Origin: Corythucha ciliata
Lineage: Eukaryota; Arthropoda; Insecta; Hemiptera; Tingidae
Assembly: GCA_038030265.1 (NCBI GenBank)
Contig: CM075943.1
Coordinates: 40,796,001 to 40,860,000 of the forward strand
Length of the DNA stretch: 64,000 nt
Direction: 5' to 3'
The stretch's first letter is position 1, and the number at the start of each line of letters is the position of its first letter. The notes beneath the pieces are model-generated. The model made no database searches and was not told where the DNA came from. It saw only the letters and a program-made list of their open reading frames with translations. Positions 1-13,029 of the stretch are shown in pieces. The position numbers and the translations under genes were made by a program.

Positions 1-2059
1 ATTTATTACGTTTTCAATGTTACGCGGCTTTATTGGAGAAAAAAAAGGGTTTGTAAGGGTGGAATGAGGGACCGATTTAGTCGTAGTCACGCGCGGTATA
101 GCTGAAGTACCACACCAAACCCATACCGCGAGGGGATATAGTCAACAAACGAATAAATCAAACGCTATTTTACACGATCCCAAACCAGTCGTATCTAATT
201 GTGCTATGAACTGGTACAAATATCGATTCTTTTCAAGCGAAAATTATACAGGAGTGTGTACGAAAGAGAAAGAGTGAGTGAGGGAGACGGAAAAAAATCT
301 CTGAAAAGGTGTTACTAGAAATAGCTCTCATTTATTTTAAACTGCACCTCTCTCTAGCCCTCCCCCCTTTGCACGGCGCATCAGGTTTCTGAACGAAACT
401 GAGACCATTAGTCATAAAGCTTGTTCCAAGTTTTTTTTTCTCTTTACTATACCTCTGTCTTTCTCTCTTGTGATCGCTATACAAAGTAAAAATCTAACGG
501 ATGAAGGAAACCGGCAACTCTCCATAAAACTGTCACACCAAAGAAAAAAAACCTACCGAATAATCCGGATTTTCATATTTTTGAGCGAATTCCATTTTGT
601 TTACCTCCTGAATTTTATAAGTTTTTATTAAGCCCTCTGGATTCAAAATAATCAATTTATGACATTTTTTTAAATAAAAAAAGATCGGTGTTCCTCTAAG
701 TTATCCATAAGAGGACGTATACTTATTACGTATAATAATCCGCCCCCCCCCCACCACACCATCATGACTACTCTCCCACAAATATTCAGAAAAAAAAAGA
801 AAAAGTTTCTCCCGCAGTCCGAATGACGGGGTTTGAACGAACATTAAATAAGACCGCATAGCGCGGTTTACCTACGAAGCAAAAAAAAAAAAAAAGTGAC
901 TGGAGGAAAAGTGTCGCGAATTATGAAAACTTAATGACAGTCATTATTAGGATGGGAAATGTCGTTTTTTCGGGCACGAAAGGGGTTTTAGTTGTGGGAA
1001 AATGAAACCTGGGATTATTACGGTGGTTATAGTCAGTCGGGCACGGGTGGGTTGGGGGATTAATATTTTAAAACTTGAAGTTTTATTTAAAAAAAAAAGA
1101 AGGAAACGTTGGATTTATAAAAAGTTCAACCCTCTCTTGGCTTTTTTTTTTTTTTTAACTGAAGAAGCGGCTTTTTCTATAATATAAAAAAAGGAAGGTC
1201 CTTATAATCAAAATGCGGGAATCATGCAGAGGGGACTAGAGAGGATGAAGTGGTGGCGGTCTTTGTCGTATTTGAAAACGTGAAACTCGAGTGGGTCCCT
1301 GGAGGATGAAAAAAAGGGGTTGTGGAGAGAACTAAGAGACAAAAAAGTGGAAAAAGAAGCCTTGAAAGAATATTATGAGGGAATAAGGGAGAGAAAAGTG
1401 CTCTATGTCTTAAGAGAAAAAGTAGGAAGGGAGGGGAAAACACAAGGGATGGTCTTGCGTTTAAAAAACACGCACAAAGGAAGTTCCCTCTCCACCTCAC
1501 AACTACCCCATCATTCATTTTTTCTTTTAAATCTAAAAAAGAAATTTCATGAAGGGGTAAATGGTAACTGGATATTCTCGTTTTATTAATCGGTCCCATT
1601 CCTCTTTTTCAATTGCTGACTGAATTGTGCTTGAAATTACCGTATAAAATTCGAGAGAAACAAGGCCATTGAGGCGTCTTCCAAGTTCAAGAATTGGTCG
1701 CATAAGCAAAACACGGAGACGTGGCTAATCTTTCTTCGAAATCAGCCGGACTTTCGTCGTGCATTGCGGGCCTATAATAGTAATTTGCTTGATTTTGTCA
1801 GCCTCTTGTGCCCCTCTGCGAAAGTTGAGGAAGGGAATAGAGCCCCACCTCGTGAGACGAAATCACCATGGGAGGGGCAAAACCGGTGGTGGGGGGAATG
1901 TATAAGACTTACAATTAGCATCGTGGTGTCGATTGTCGAATGGTCAGATATTGACGAAGGTTTTAGTTTCGGGGGGGAGGGGGTATTGACATGTTTATGC
2001 TTGAAGTAATATCTGGAATATAATTTTACAATTTTTTTGGTTTCATATAATCAAACACA
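1..2059. other. AT-rich non-coding stretch
   Basis: No coding region is supported here. The short open frames contain homopolymer-encoded residues and no recognisable domain. The sequence is AT-rich with many A/T runs and a C-run near 745-757. It may be far upstream or intronic sequence of the castor gene, but nothing in it shows that. Confidence 0.6.
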
Positions 2060-2254
2060 CTTGAAATCTCAATTTAATTGCTTATTTGGTCCCAAAACTC
2101 ACTATTTAGCCACGATTAGTGATTATATGTACCAGGATTGTGCCTGGCTTGATGCCAGGGCGGGAAGAAGGCACAATCTAGGTACATATAATCACTAATC
2201 GTGGCTAAATTGTGAGTTTTGGGACCAAACAAGCAATTAAATTTAAATTTCAAG
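2060..2254. repeat. MITE-like hairpin with ~85-bp arms
   Basis: The left arm (2060-2144) and right arm (2170-2254) are reverse complements over about 85 bp with only a handful of mismatches. They flank a 25-bp loop. The arms contain GTCCCAAAACTCAC and CCACGATTAGTGATTATATG in opposite orientations. A near-perfect long hairpin without coding capacity is typical of a MITE or fold-back element. No target-site duplication is obvious, so the superfamily is undetermined. Confidence 0.75.
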
Positions 2255-2439
2255 TTTGCCTACTGAATTATAGCCAGTAGCGTGCCCAAGAAGTTTTCTT
2301 GGTGCGGGGTTTTTAAGGGGACCTTTCTTCATAGTGGAGTTCATGGGGGTGCCCCAGAATCATCACACAGTACCAGGGCTTCCTAAGGGCAAGTTTTCCA
2401 ACGTTCTCTCTCCCTTTGAACCCTTCGAACTAGCGGAAT

Positions 2440-2670
2440 AATTACTTTTTTTTAAAAACTCATACCTGCGAAATTGTGTTTTTAAATAAGTCAAGCCCGC
2501 GAAATTGGCTTTTTAGGCATGTCTATACTGTGAAATTGCGACTTTGAAGTTGGAAAAATCCGCTAAATTGAGTCGTTCAAGTGCGAAATCCGCTGAAGTT
2601 TGCTGGTTTTGAAAGAGCCAAACCCGAAAAATTGATTCATTTGATTGCGCCCAATCCGCGAAATTATGCA
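2440..2670. repeat. Degenerate ~31-bp tandem array (family B)
   Basis: The motif GCGAAATTG or a close variant recurs about every 31 bp (near 2468, 2499, 2531, 2562, 2591, 2622 and 2655). It is separated by TTT-rich spacers and phrases such as TTTTGAAAGAGCCAAA. The same unit type recurs near 22.0-22.5 kb, 32.2-33.2 kb and 50.8-51.2 kb. The open frames through it are not coding. Confidence 0.6.
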
Positions 2671-5600
2671 CGGGCTCCAGGTCACTCTCACACACACACG
2701 CAACACTGATGTTATTACAAAGTGGCGCATTCGTGGCTGAAAATTTCATTCTGGCCTTGAAAACGTGCAGGGCAGTCGACCTACAACAGCCGCATTATGG
2801 AAATTATCTTATAAGCAAGATGTCGAATCGAAAATCCGTTTCGGTTTTCAGATAGGTTCTCTGTGATGTCATGAAACTGCAAAGAAAGCTGTACGCGGTT
2901 AATGAGCCGTTTGGGAATTGGTTGATAGCGGCCAATACTCGGCCAACACGCTGTCCTGAGCATCCTATGAATGGTGGTGGTGGTGGTGGTGGTGGTGGTT
3001 GGGGGGGGGGGTTTGAATGAGTGTTTCACCGTGTCATTTTGTTACGGCCAATTTTCTCGACTCGAGAGTGGACTTGTGCCCTGCAAATGTCCGCTTGCGT
3101 CGAGTCACTTCCTTGGGTGTCGTTATAACACCTCGCAGGCATCTCTCTGCCGATCAAAGCCTGCCACTTTAGGTGCGTTTTGACCACAACCGGTTGTATT
3201 TATGAACTGAGTAATCCACAAGGGGCTCATATTAACCGAATCTGGCTCTAAATCGCTATAAAAATTAGTAAAATTGGAAAATAGGACAGAACCATGTATC
3301 GGGGTGGGGTTTCACGATACGGGGAATTCGAAAATTGAAACGTATTTTCGATCATACGAGCTGTTGATGGGGTTCCTCTTGTAATTCCGGCTTTTTTGGG
3401 CCCGTTTTCAGGGGCCACAAGAATTACACGCAATCGAATACTGGAGTTCACACATGAGACTCCTCCTAATTAATTATAATTTTCCTGAGTTGATAAATTT
3501 ACCGAAAACAAAGACAACGAAGACAAGGCAAAGCGCTCATTTTCAGTCACATTGAGCGGCACGAATGGTTTCTCGGAAGCAAAACGGTAGGTTTTGGCTG
3601 GGATCAGCTGCATTTGCCATTTAAGCATTTTTCCAAACGACTCAAAGGGCCCGTCCTACGTTGGCAGGAATCGCGTGATTTCAGCCATCAGCCGCTACAA
3701 ACGCGTGGGTCCCGCCTCACATCCTTGTCCGGCTTGAATCGAAATAGTTTAAATGTTTCAATGGCGTTTTTGTTGTTGCTGCTGTTGTTGTTGTTGTTGT
3801 TGTTGTTGTTTTGTTTTTTCAAACAAATCAGTTTTGTTGTTGCTATAATTATGCTTATTCACTTACTTTTGTATAATTATTTATTTAATTCTTTTTATGT
3901 TAAAACATGCATAAATCTGTAGCCGTAGGAGCCTTCATCGTCTGTCTTCCCTCGTTGAGGTTCGTCAAAAACGGACCGTTTTCGGCTGCTCGTCATCTTC
4001 AGCATTTGGTTTCCCATGCTGTGCTGAAGAGTTCTATGACAAGATGGGGAGGGGTTCTGACCCTCTGAACCGGTTTGCTAGGGAAAATATTACCCGTTTT
4101 CTTAGCCGGACATCAGTTTTGGAGGTCCTGCAGGCTGATCCGCGAGCCGATTTATGATTCTCTTTTGAAAAAGCGTAAACCACCGATTTCGTGGTGGTTG
4201 TTTGGCTTCCGAAGCTACAGAAACCATAATCACTTCCATCGAGTTACATGGCTGATAATTGAGTTTATGAAATAAATTCTGAACGGAAATCGATGGCGGG
4301 TTTTCGGGTCCAGGGCCAGAATGGTCGAAGCGAGAACCAATGGCTGAGAGCTCTGTTTGCGAAACGATTACATTTCCGTCAGTTGAAAATAACACGCCAA
4401 CGGATGTGAACGTTAATTTTAAGGGCAGATTGTTGTAGAATTTGTCAGTTTAACACTTTTATTTCACTAAATCCTGAGCAAAAAAAGTCCTGAGATTCAC
4501 CCTCAGGTATATCTAGTTACGTTAAACCTTCTTTTTTCCACAAAAAAAGGGAAAAGTAACAGGTTCCCAACAAGGGCTAAAGGGGAGAGTTCAATAGATT
4601 CACCTCTTCCTACTATTTTTATTTTTAGATTCCTCTCCCCGTTTTTTCAGAGATTTCCAGTAAATAAAAAAAAAGTTTCCAAACAATAACGAAAATGTAC
4701 CTGCGGTGGTACCTTGCACACACACACGGGGCCTTAAGGAAGCTTATTATGTCACACGAATCAATGAAGAAATGGGGGGGTTTTCAACAAAAAAAAAAAC
4801 TGTCCGGAACAAAAGATAAACATATCCAGGGGTTACACAAAATCCTGGAATGTGGGAAAAAGGTCGCCCTGGTTTGACACACACAAAAAAGGGGTGAAAA
4901 CGATACAAAAGAAGCCCGTGTGTCATTAAGGGGAGGAGGTCAAATGCGATTTTTTTTTTTTTTTTTCGTGGATTAACAAAAGAGTTGGAAGGGAAGAAAA
5001 GTCTTATTTCATGCGTGTATGTGAGTCCGCGGAAAGAGTTACCCTTCGTAGGGAATTGAAGAGAACCTCCGGGGTCTCCTATTACCCCGGGCGAAGAAAA
5101 AATAAAACGTCTAGGCAATGAGGAGGAATGATGAATGGACGTGCGGAGGGGGGTGAAGATGAAAAAAGGTGGATCTCGCCAGGTTCTTTGTCCTTCATCG
5201 GATGAGCGGAAATAAGAAAGAGGGGAAGAAAAAGGGTTGTAACTATAAAAAAAAAAGAAAAAAAGAAGGGTAATACGAGATGTCACCGAAAAGTTTTCTC
5301 ACACAATCATGTTACAATGTTTCACACACAAAATCGGTTGAAGAATCTTTAAAACATCACCCCACCCCCCTCACCATCACAGCATGCACACATACACATC
5401 ACGCTAACTCGTTAAGTTCACGCAACCTTTTTCTTTTTTAGGCAATTAGAATTAATGGTATCGCAAACCGCAGGAACAAGCGCGATTTTTTTTTTGTTTT
5501 CGCGCCCTCCCTGAGAAAATATTGAGCCCCGCGACCCAAGCTTTATTTAGCGTGATAATTAGTCGAAATTAAGAAATTAATTTACTTAACATATTTTAAA

Positions 5601-8600
5601 TTAGTAAATTAATTAATTATTAATCACAACGGTATTCTCGGACCGGTCATAAATTTTACGCAAGACTAGGTTCCTTATTGCAAAATAAAGTTTCCTCAGT
5701 ACATAGTGGGCTGTAAGACAACGCAAAGATTGTCGGTTTAGGGGAGGGGTTCGCTAAGGCGTCTGAAACCATAAATTTATGATTTAGAGCTGATATACAA
5801 GTTTGCTAGGAGTGGTTTCTGCAATACATTTTTTTTTTTCAAAAGGGGGTAGTAAAAATATCAAACTGTTTACTCGCGATCAGAGAGATATTGTTCCTCT
5901 GTGAAAGTCGTTTCTTATTATTCAAACATTACGATCGTCCTTTTTTCCCCCAATAAAAAATTGCTAAAACATAAAATGATATAGGTTTGTGCCCTTGATT
6001 TTTTTTGTTTTCCGACGCTTTGATTTGCTGGTTCGTATAATTTATAAGTAAGTTAAACCACGCGAATGCGATATAAATGAAAACGCTTGACAGATCAAGA
6101 ACTTTTTTCTTTTTTTTTTAAGCGTTTTTTGTACGCCACCAGTTGGGTTGTTACACGGAAAACGTTAAAATCCCTCCGTCACCCTTCCCTTCGCCCTGAC
6201 TGTTAAGGAAATATGCAAGTTCAATACTTTTGCCTACACTTCAAAACCATTACAAATCCCTTTTCCACAACCCCCTTACTATCACCACTTCGGCGCATTT
6301 AACAGCGTGACGTGTGTTATGTGTGTGTTCGGATCGTGAATCATGCAAAAAAAAAAAACTAAAGAAAAGGGGGATACTGAAAAAAAGGGTGGTATCAGTG
6401 GGGGAGGGAGGGAAACTCCGGAGAGTTTGAAACGTTCCGTCTGCCAATCGGCAACACACTTTCCTCTTAGTTGGGCGGAGCTTAGTAATCATTGTCATTA
6501 GTAAACCATTCGAGCATATATATTTTAACTATGCAAATATACTGGTGACGGTGACACAATCCTTTAAAAAAAAAAAAAAAAAAAAAATGGCTGCCACTAT
6601 TATGGTTGTTCTATCATTCTTTCTCATTCCCCACCGCCTCTTGTGACCCTGTTTCTTTTGCCCCTTCGTCTTCCATTTGTTATTTCTTTTTGTTAAAATA
6701 TTTATATTTTTCTTTTTATAGTTGAAGAAAAAAACAAAAAAAAAATTAATCGCCGTGTGCGTCTCTCTTTGCAATACTTTACTTTCGGGTGTTATAATAG
6801 TTGCCCCCGCCACCATCCCTTTCTCGCCATACACTCATCGATGAAAATGTTAGTCTTCCGGCTGTAATCGCACCATGTGGTATTCTAATTTTAACAGCTG
6901 TTTCAACACGTAAAAGTAAAACTAGCAATCTTTATAAAACACTGACGCGTACATGCTGAAAAAGTTTAATTTATTTGGTCTGCGGATCGTCGGAAAATCA
7001 GATTTTCCAACACAGCAATGGGGGGGGGGGTGCATTTTAAATTTATTTCTTGACCAAATAATCGGGTGTTTAATCTGTTTATAAGTACCAAATATTCACT
7101 GATGTTGATAAAACAAACAGTTTTTTTTTGTCAGACTCTGGGGCTAAACCAAATTTTGCGAGTTTCGGATCGTTGAAAACGAAATTTTGCCAAATATACT
7201 CACAAAAAACCTTGAAACTGGTTCAACTCACTATAGAACCGTTTCCGCGGGCCTCCCTCCCTCTCGAAAGGCCTGATGATGGGTGAAATGCCAGACTTTT
7301 CTGTCCCAGACATCATTTGATTTTCTCAGAGCTCAGTTTCGGCCCTTTCCTACAAGATGAACAGGTGTCTGTGCTTTGGTACACAAACAAAAAAATTTGG
7401 TAGTTTATACGAATGGGAGTTCCTGATCCTGAGTCCCCATGATGGAACTGAGCCTAGGTGAGTCTCAGGGGAACATAATAGTGATTTCCATTCAACACAC
7501 TACTCACTACACTACACAAGTGTACTGCCACGTCCTCTCCATAAACATATGTTTCAATTCAGAGTGGGCGGGTGGAAAAACTTACACGACACTAGTGTAT
7601 TGCGTTGAATGGAGAACACCAATAGTTTTCAATAAGTTTAGCGCCGAAAGTGCCACTTTCTGGGGGGGGGGGGGGAATTGCCAGTTTTTGGACAGCATAC
7701 CAGGAATAGATAGCTAAAACTATATGTGTTCTAAGCAGAGATGTTAGTTTGTGACGGATAACGACCATTTTTGTCCAAATTCAGTTTCTCGGGATGAATT
7801 TGACGATTTCCTGCGCCGAGGAGGATTCAATCCCGAATCCTGAAGTAGACGACGGTTAAACGTTGAAGGAAAACCCCGTCGAATGTCTCACACTGTCAAA
7901 AATTATTCTTCCCAACCGTTTAAATGCCCGCGTAATCCGAAACACGACCGAGAAGCACAACGATAATTGATATATCATTATCCGTTTATTTGAGTAAAAA
8001 AAAAACAAACAAACAAACCAAAAACGTGCGGAAAAGACGGTGGTTTTGAGGAACGTGACCCACAAAGGAGAAGAAGAAGAAAAAAAAACGCCCGCTCGTT
8101 TACATTTTATAGTGTCAGAAGTAGCGTAACAAGACACTGGACGGGGCACTCCCACATCCCCGCACCCCACCCTACCTACCTATTTTTTAAATTCATCTTC
8201 CAAGAATAACGTCATCCGAAACTTATAACAAAAGGGAAAACCCAAGTTTATTGACGCTATATCGAATATTTTAAGTGACGATTTTATGAACGGGAATTTT
8301 AAAATTTCACTCGAGCACGCAATAACGCACTAATGCGCGCAGATGAGGATTTTTTTTTTTTTTTTTTCAACAGAAAGTTCTTTCATCGATGGTGTGATGG
8401 TGATGGTGATGATGATGGTGGTTGCGGGAGTCAACAGAATTTATTACTTTCCACCCATGCCTGCACCCGCGAGTTAACCGTTGCATAAACTTGCCATAAT
8501 ACAGAAGACTGTCGAAAGGCCTCATGTAAGAAAGAACTGGATGGCTACCCGCAGTAAGACGTTATAGGGATGGGTGGGACGAGCTTGATTAGAAAACACA

Positions 8601-10039
8601 CTCACATACAACGTGTTATTCATCACAATCACCATGTCCAACGCTCGAATTAGGCGTCCGGGTGCCGCTTGGCTATGAGGGGGGGGGGGAAGGGCCGTCA
8701 ATTAAAAAGCAATAATAGGTCGAAAGAAAAGAAAGGACTAGGAAATTACTAGTCTTATTCAGGCCACATTTTTTAATATTTTTTTACTGTCCATTAAGGA
8801 AACGGGATCAAAGTAATAGTTTTTTGGAGTCATGGCGGTGACCAGGTGTAGTGATGCCACGTTTTTTTTTTTTTTTTTTTTTCACTATAAAAACCCCTCT
8901 TCCGATGAAAACTAGAGATTATATATAAAAAAAAAACTACAAGCAAGGGGGAAAGGGTTGGCATTTGTAGTTTTGTCAAGTATTTGTAACCCCCCTCATG
9001 CGGACACATAAAAGGCCTATTCTTCCCCTCTTCCTCTTTGCCCTTCTTTCTCATTTCGATTCAAACAAAAATCTCCACCCCTTTTTGTGAATTCTGTTCC
9101 CAACAATGAAGGAAAGGCTTAAAGGTTCCTAATTTTTTATTTTATTTTCGGTACACACCACACACGAATTCTATTAAAAAATCCGTTGCTTGGCACAGCC
9201 TCTATCTTTAAACCCTTTTTTTTACAATAAAAAAGGGTTGTCTTCTTTTTTTAAAAAAAGGGTTCCGGGATCCTCTGTCTTCTTTTTTTTTTACTGAAAA
9301 ACTTCATGGGATCCTTTTTACCCCTTTTGAATTATTCTTGCTGTCATATTAGCGAGGGGGATATATAGGAATAACGTCACACCTGAAACAACAGAGAATC
9401 CCACGGCGAAGTCTTGGAAGGCAGAAGAAAAGATGCTTTATGGGAAATTCTTCCCCTTTATAAACTCTCTCAGTCACTCTCTTTCTCTCTCTCTGAATTG
9501 ATTTTGGTGAACAAAAAGAAAAGTGAATGCATGAAGGTAAAATCTCTGGGAATGATTCCGTGATCGCGAATCCTCATTTTTTTTTTTTTTTTTTTTTTTA
9601 ATTTTAATTGTAAGTTACAATCGTGCTGAGAATTTCGCCCCAAAATACGCCCATGTCCATGTTTTGACCTCAAATCTTCTGCCAACAGACAAAACAGATG
9701 AAATGAAGACTGCGATCCGCGGCGCTTGAGGGTGGGTCAAACTCCCGACATCTTATAATTCATTTCAAGACACAAGGAGGTCCTTGCGAGGCTAAAAACT
9801 AAGAAAACCCCATTATTTTTCATTGAAATTTTTTTCAAAAAATACACCAATTCGTGCCATTCTCAACCAACTTTGCGGTATAATTGACAAAAATTGCTAT
9901 GTACCATTCTACTATGTACTTTACTACACTTTTTACGTTTACTATACTGAAATTGAGTAAAGTACAAAATTTGTGGCTTCTGAGGGCAACTTATCACTGC
10001 TCAATAGAGAAAATTTGCTAATCCACAGTTTCTGTTATT
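2671..10039. other. Long non-coding stretch with microsatellites
   Basis: I see no supported gene. Contents are a (GGT)n tract followed by a G-run (2971-3011), a (GTT)n tract (3766-3811), an ATGGTG-type tract (8391-8425), many A/T runs (for example 6565-6587, 8863-8882, 9578-9599) and G-runs of 9 or more (7021-7030, 7663-7675, 8679-8688). Open frames here are short, low in complexity and without domains. A coding-looking 81-codon stretch at 3915-4157 has no recognisable homology. Confidence 0.5.
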
Positions 10040-11350
10040 CCGTGGGTGGTTAATAATGAGGATGTGCGTTATACGTGCCGTTTTTGGGGGATAGTACGTG
10101 GCTATTAGTTTGAAAAAGCGCTAATTTACGAGGAAGAGTAAAGAAAATCAGTCTGATTCGCGGTCAAAAATGAGAAAAACGGTAATTCGTGGCTAAAATA
10201 CAAAAAGCTCCTTGCACCAAACCAATATCTCCAAGCCGAAATTTGGGCAAAGTGGCCTCCGGTACCCATGGATTTGCGTTATCCTCAATTTTGGCCGTGA
10301 ATCATCCGCTAATTCACTTTTAGCTCTGAATTAGGGGGTTTTCTCTATATTTTAGCTCAATTTGTCCCCAGAAACCGCCAATTGGCAACGCTTTTTGTCA
10401 ATTTTAACTACGAATTTTCTCAATGTCGACCGAGAATCACCGTTTTCCTCAATTTTAACAGTGAATTATCAATTTTTTCCCCTTTCCCCTCCATCAAGGG
10501 CCTCCATAAAAGACAAATGTGCGTTTCTTCAAATGTACTTCGTCGTGAATTAACGTTTTTCTCAATTTTAGCCGTGAACTAGCGATTTATCTAAATGTTT
10601 ACAGCGTATAGTACCGCTTTTCACTTTTTCAACCGCGAATTTGTGTTTTTTTTTTCGATTTCAGCTTCAAATTTGCAGTTTTTTTTTGCCGAGGATTAGT
10701 GTTTTTTTCTTCATTTTTTAGCCAAATTTATCCCCAGAAACCTTGAATTAGCAGCGGGTTTTCTCAATGTTTGCCACGTATTAGCGTATTTTCTTAATTT
10801 TGGCCGTGAATTACTGTTTTTCTTAATTTTAGCAGTGAATTGGCGTTTTTTTGTCCTTTCAATCTCGAATTGGGTTTTTCTCTTACATTTTTGGCAAAAT
10901 TGCTTCCGAAAAGAGCAAAGCGGTGCTTTTTCAATTTTACCCACGAATTAACGCTTTTTCATTTAGAGAGGGGGCTTGGCCTATAAGCCGCGCTTATAAG
11001 ATTTTTTTCCACCACATTTTACTTCAAACTGGCCTCTAAAACACTAAATCTGCGATTTAATCCGCAAATTAGCGCTTTTTACCCACTTTTAGCCGTGAAT
11101 GTGCGTTATTTCTCCATTCTAGCTGCATGTTACCGTTTTTCTTCCTTGTTTTCAGCTGCAAATTGGCTCATTTTAATCACTTTTTTCCGTGATATATTGT
11201 GTTTTTTCCATATTAGTCGCGAACCTGCCCCAAGATCAGCACATTAGCGTTTTTGGTGAATTTTCTTCGTGATCCATATCACCGCTAATCTGCGAATTTC
11301 TCAATTGGGGTCTTGAAGTTGTATCGGAAACAGGCGAATTAGAGCGCCCC
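10040..11350. repeat. Degenerate ~36-38 bp tandem array (family A)
   Basis: Dozens of diverged units read like GTGAATTAGCG, a T-run, TCAATTTTAGCC. The spacing is mostly 35-40 bp, and single units differ by substitutions and indels. The same family appears in reverse orientation inside a castor intron (16.05-17.49 kb) and in forward orientation near 41.45-41.70 kb and 49.79-50.03 kb. It has no coding potential. Confidence 0.65.
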
Positions 11351-13029
11351 CTTAGGGGTGGCAAGGTGGGGGGGGGGCACTAAAACCTTCGGGTGAAGAG
11401 AAATAAAGGTCGAAAACCATCCAAAAGGTCTGATAGCCTGAAACACGCGGGTGTTATAAAAAGCAAAGATAACAGGCGGATTGTACAGGGTCAAGATTCC
11501 GCCGATTGCTTATTTAAAAGGGCGCAGATCAGGTAGTTTTGAAAGGTCAAAAAACGAAAGTTTTTAATTTGAATGCATAAATGAAATTCCGACGGTAATT
11601 AAAAGCCACGGTTGAAATAAACGGAAATTTCAAATTTTAAATTGATTCACTAAAATGTACCATGTCAGCAGAAAACCTGAAACAAATGGCTAAACGTTCG
11701 GGGTGGGAAAGCACAAACGGACAGCGAATTTCAAGTAACTTGACCTCACTGTACGTCAAAGTTTCTAGCTTTTAATTGTTATTTCATGCTGAGACGAAAG
11801 TCTTGATAATGAGGAAGTTCCACATTTTCCAAAAATATTTTTTTCGATGAGGCATATCAATCCTTCCACGTAAATAAATGAATAAAAATTTTAGACCCTT
11901 CAGAAATATTTTGTCTTTCTTAACAAAAGTTGGCATATTTGAAATCCCGCCAAATCGAACATTTTCCGCAACGTAATATCCCTTGTATTCTCTGTCCTTT
12001 TCATGCCTCTAAATAGCTCATCTGTTTATCCTCCATTATCCAAACCAAGTCATTAAACTTTGCATTATTTGTATGTTAAAAAATGAAGCGGTTCGTGGGT
12101 TGGGATCAACATTGGGATTTTTGCTCCCGATACGTTGCGCCGCTCTACTATGAAAGTAGATTACCCGCTAAATTCAAAAATTATACAAAAGTTGAGTGTT
12201 GAAAAAAACATGATATCACGCTACAGCTTCAAACCGAAAATAAATATAATAATTTTTGTATTTGGCGGGTTTTCTCCTTTTTTATCTTAACGGGAGCAAA
12301 AATCTCAACCCAAAATAAAAAACATTTTTTTCCTTGAGTCTGAGGACTTGGTTTTCCATATGAATTTGGTAGAAAATAAGGCAAAGAAACACAACAAACC
12401 GCTCTCCGACAGCAACGTTACAGGCGAATTTCTTTCGGAAGGCGCATATATGACACAAAAATGCCAGCTGGCGTGTTTGACCTAAAACTTCAAAAATTGC
12501 GTATTTATTATAGAAATTTTACGAACGGATTACGATTTATGCTCCATTTTAGCATAAATAAACCTTAAAAAATAGATTTATGAATGAGTTCTGTCCATGA
12601 ATCTTCCTCATTGTGCCAATTAAAATTCAGTCCGCGTGGTTAAAATACAATTGTAGGGTTTTGGTCCCTTCTTCTCTACTTTTGATCGGCCGTTCGGTCA
12701 ATTTTTTTTTTCTTTTGAAACGCTAAATAAGATTATGAGGGAGGGGGGGGGTGACTTCGTGTTCCAAGGTTTTCATGATTTTTATGGTGTTAGTAAGGAT
12801 ATTAGATAGAATTTCAGTATCCGCTTGTAACAGTGATGTTATTGAAGGTTAGTGTGGTGTGTCGTAAATTATACCACAGGCCTCTCCTATGCCATACAAT
12901 AAAAACCAAATACAATTTATTTATCAAATAATGGCCACTTTTGTTGTATTAATGGCTGCCAATGTGTCGATTAATTTTGCTTGTTAAAAGTCGATAATAA
13001 CTCGGGATTTTTGTTTTCTTATTTTTCAG
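11351..13029. other. Non-coding sequence upstream of the first visible castor exon
   Basis: AT-rich sequence with no supported coding exon. The castor exon that follows needs one base from an upstream exon, so this is intronic if the gene continues leftward. A polypyrimidine tract and acceptor (TATTTTTCAG) end the stretch at 13029. Confidence 0.5.

Noticed and set aside
1222..1599. 125-codon minus-strand frame
   Set aside because: Composition is Ser/Pro/Phe/Leu-rich and follows the purine-rich plus strand; no domain, splice or start context.
3915..4157. 81-codon plus-strand stretch that looks protein-like (DKMGRGSDPLNRF)
   Set aside because: Balanced composition but short, no homology recognised and no matching splice sites; cannot be separated from chance.
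4747..5286. 179-codon minus-strand frame
   Set aside because: Runs through A- and T-runs (poly-Lys and poly-Phe stretches) with no recognisable domain.
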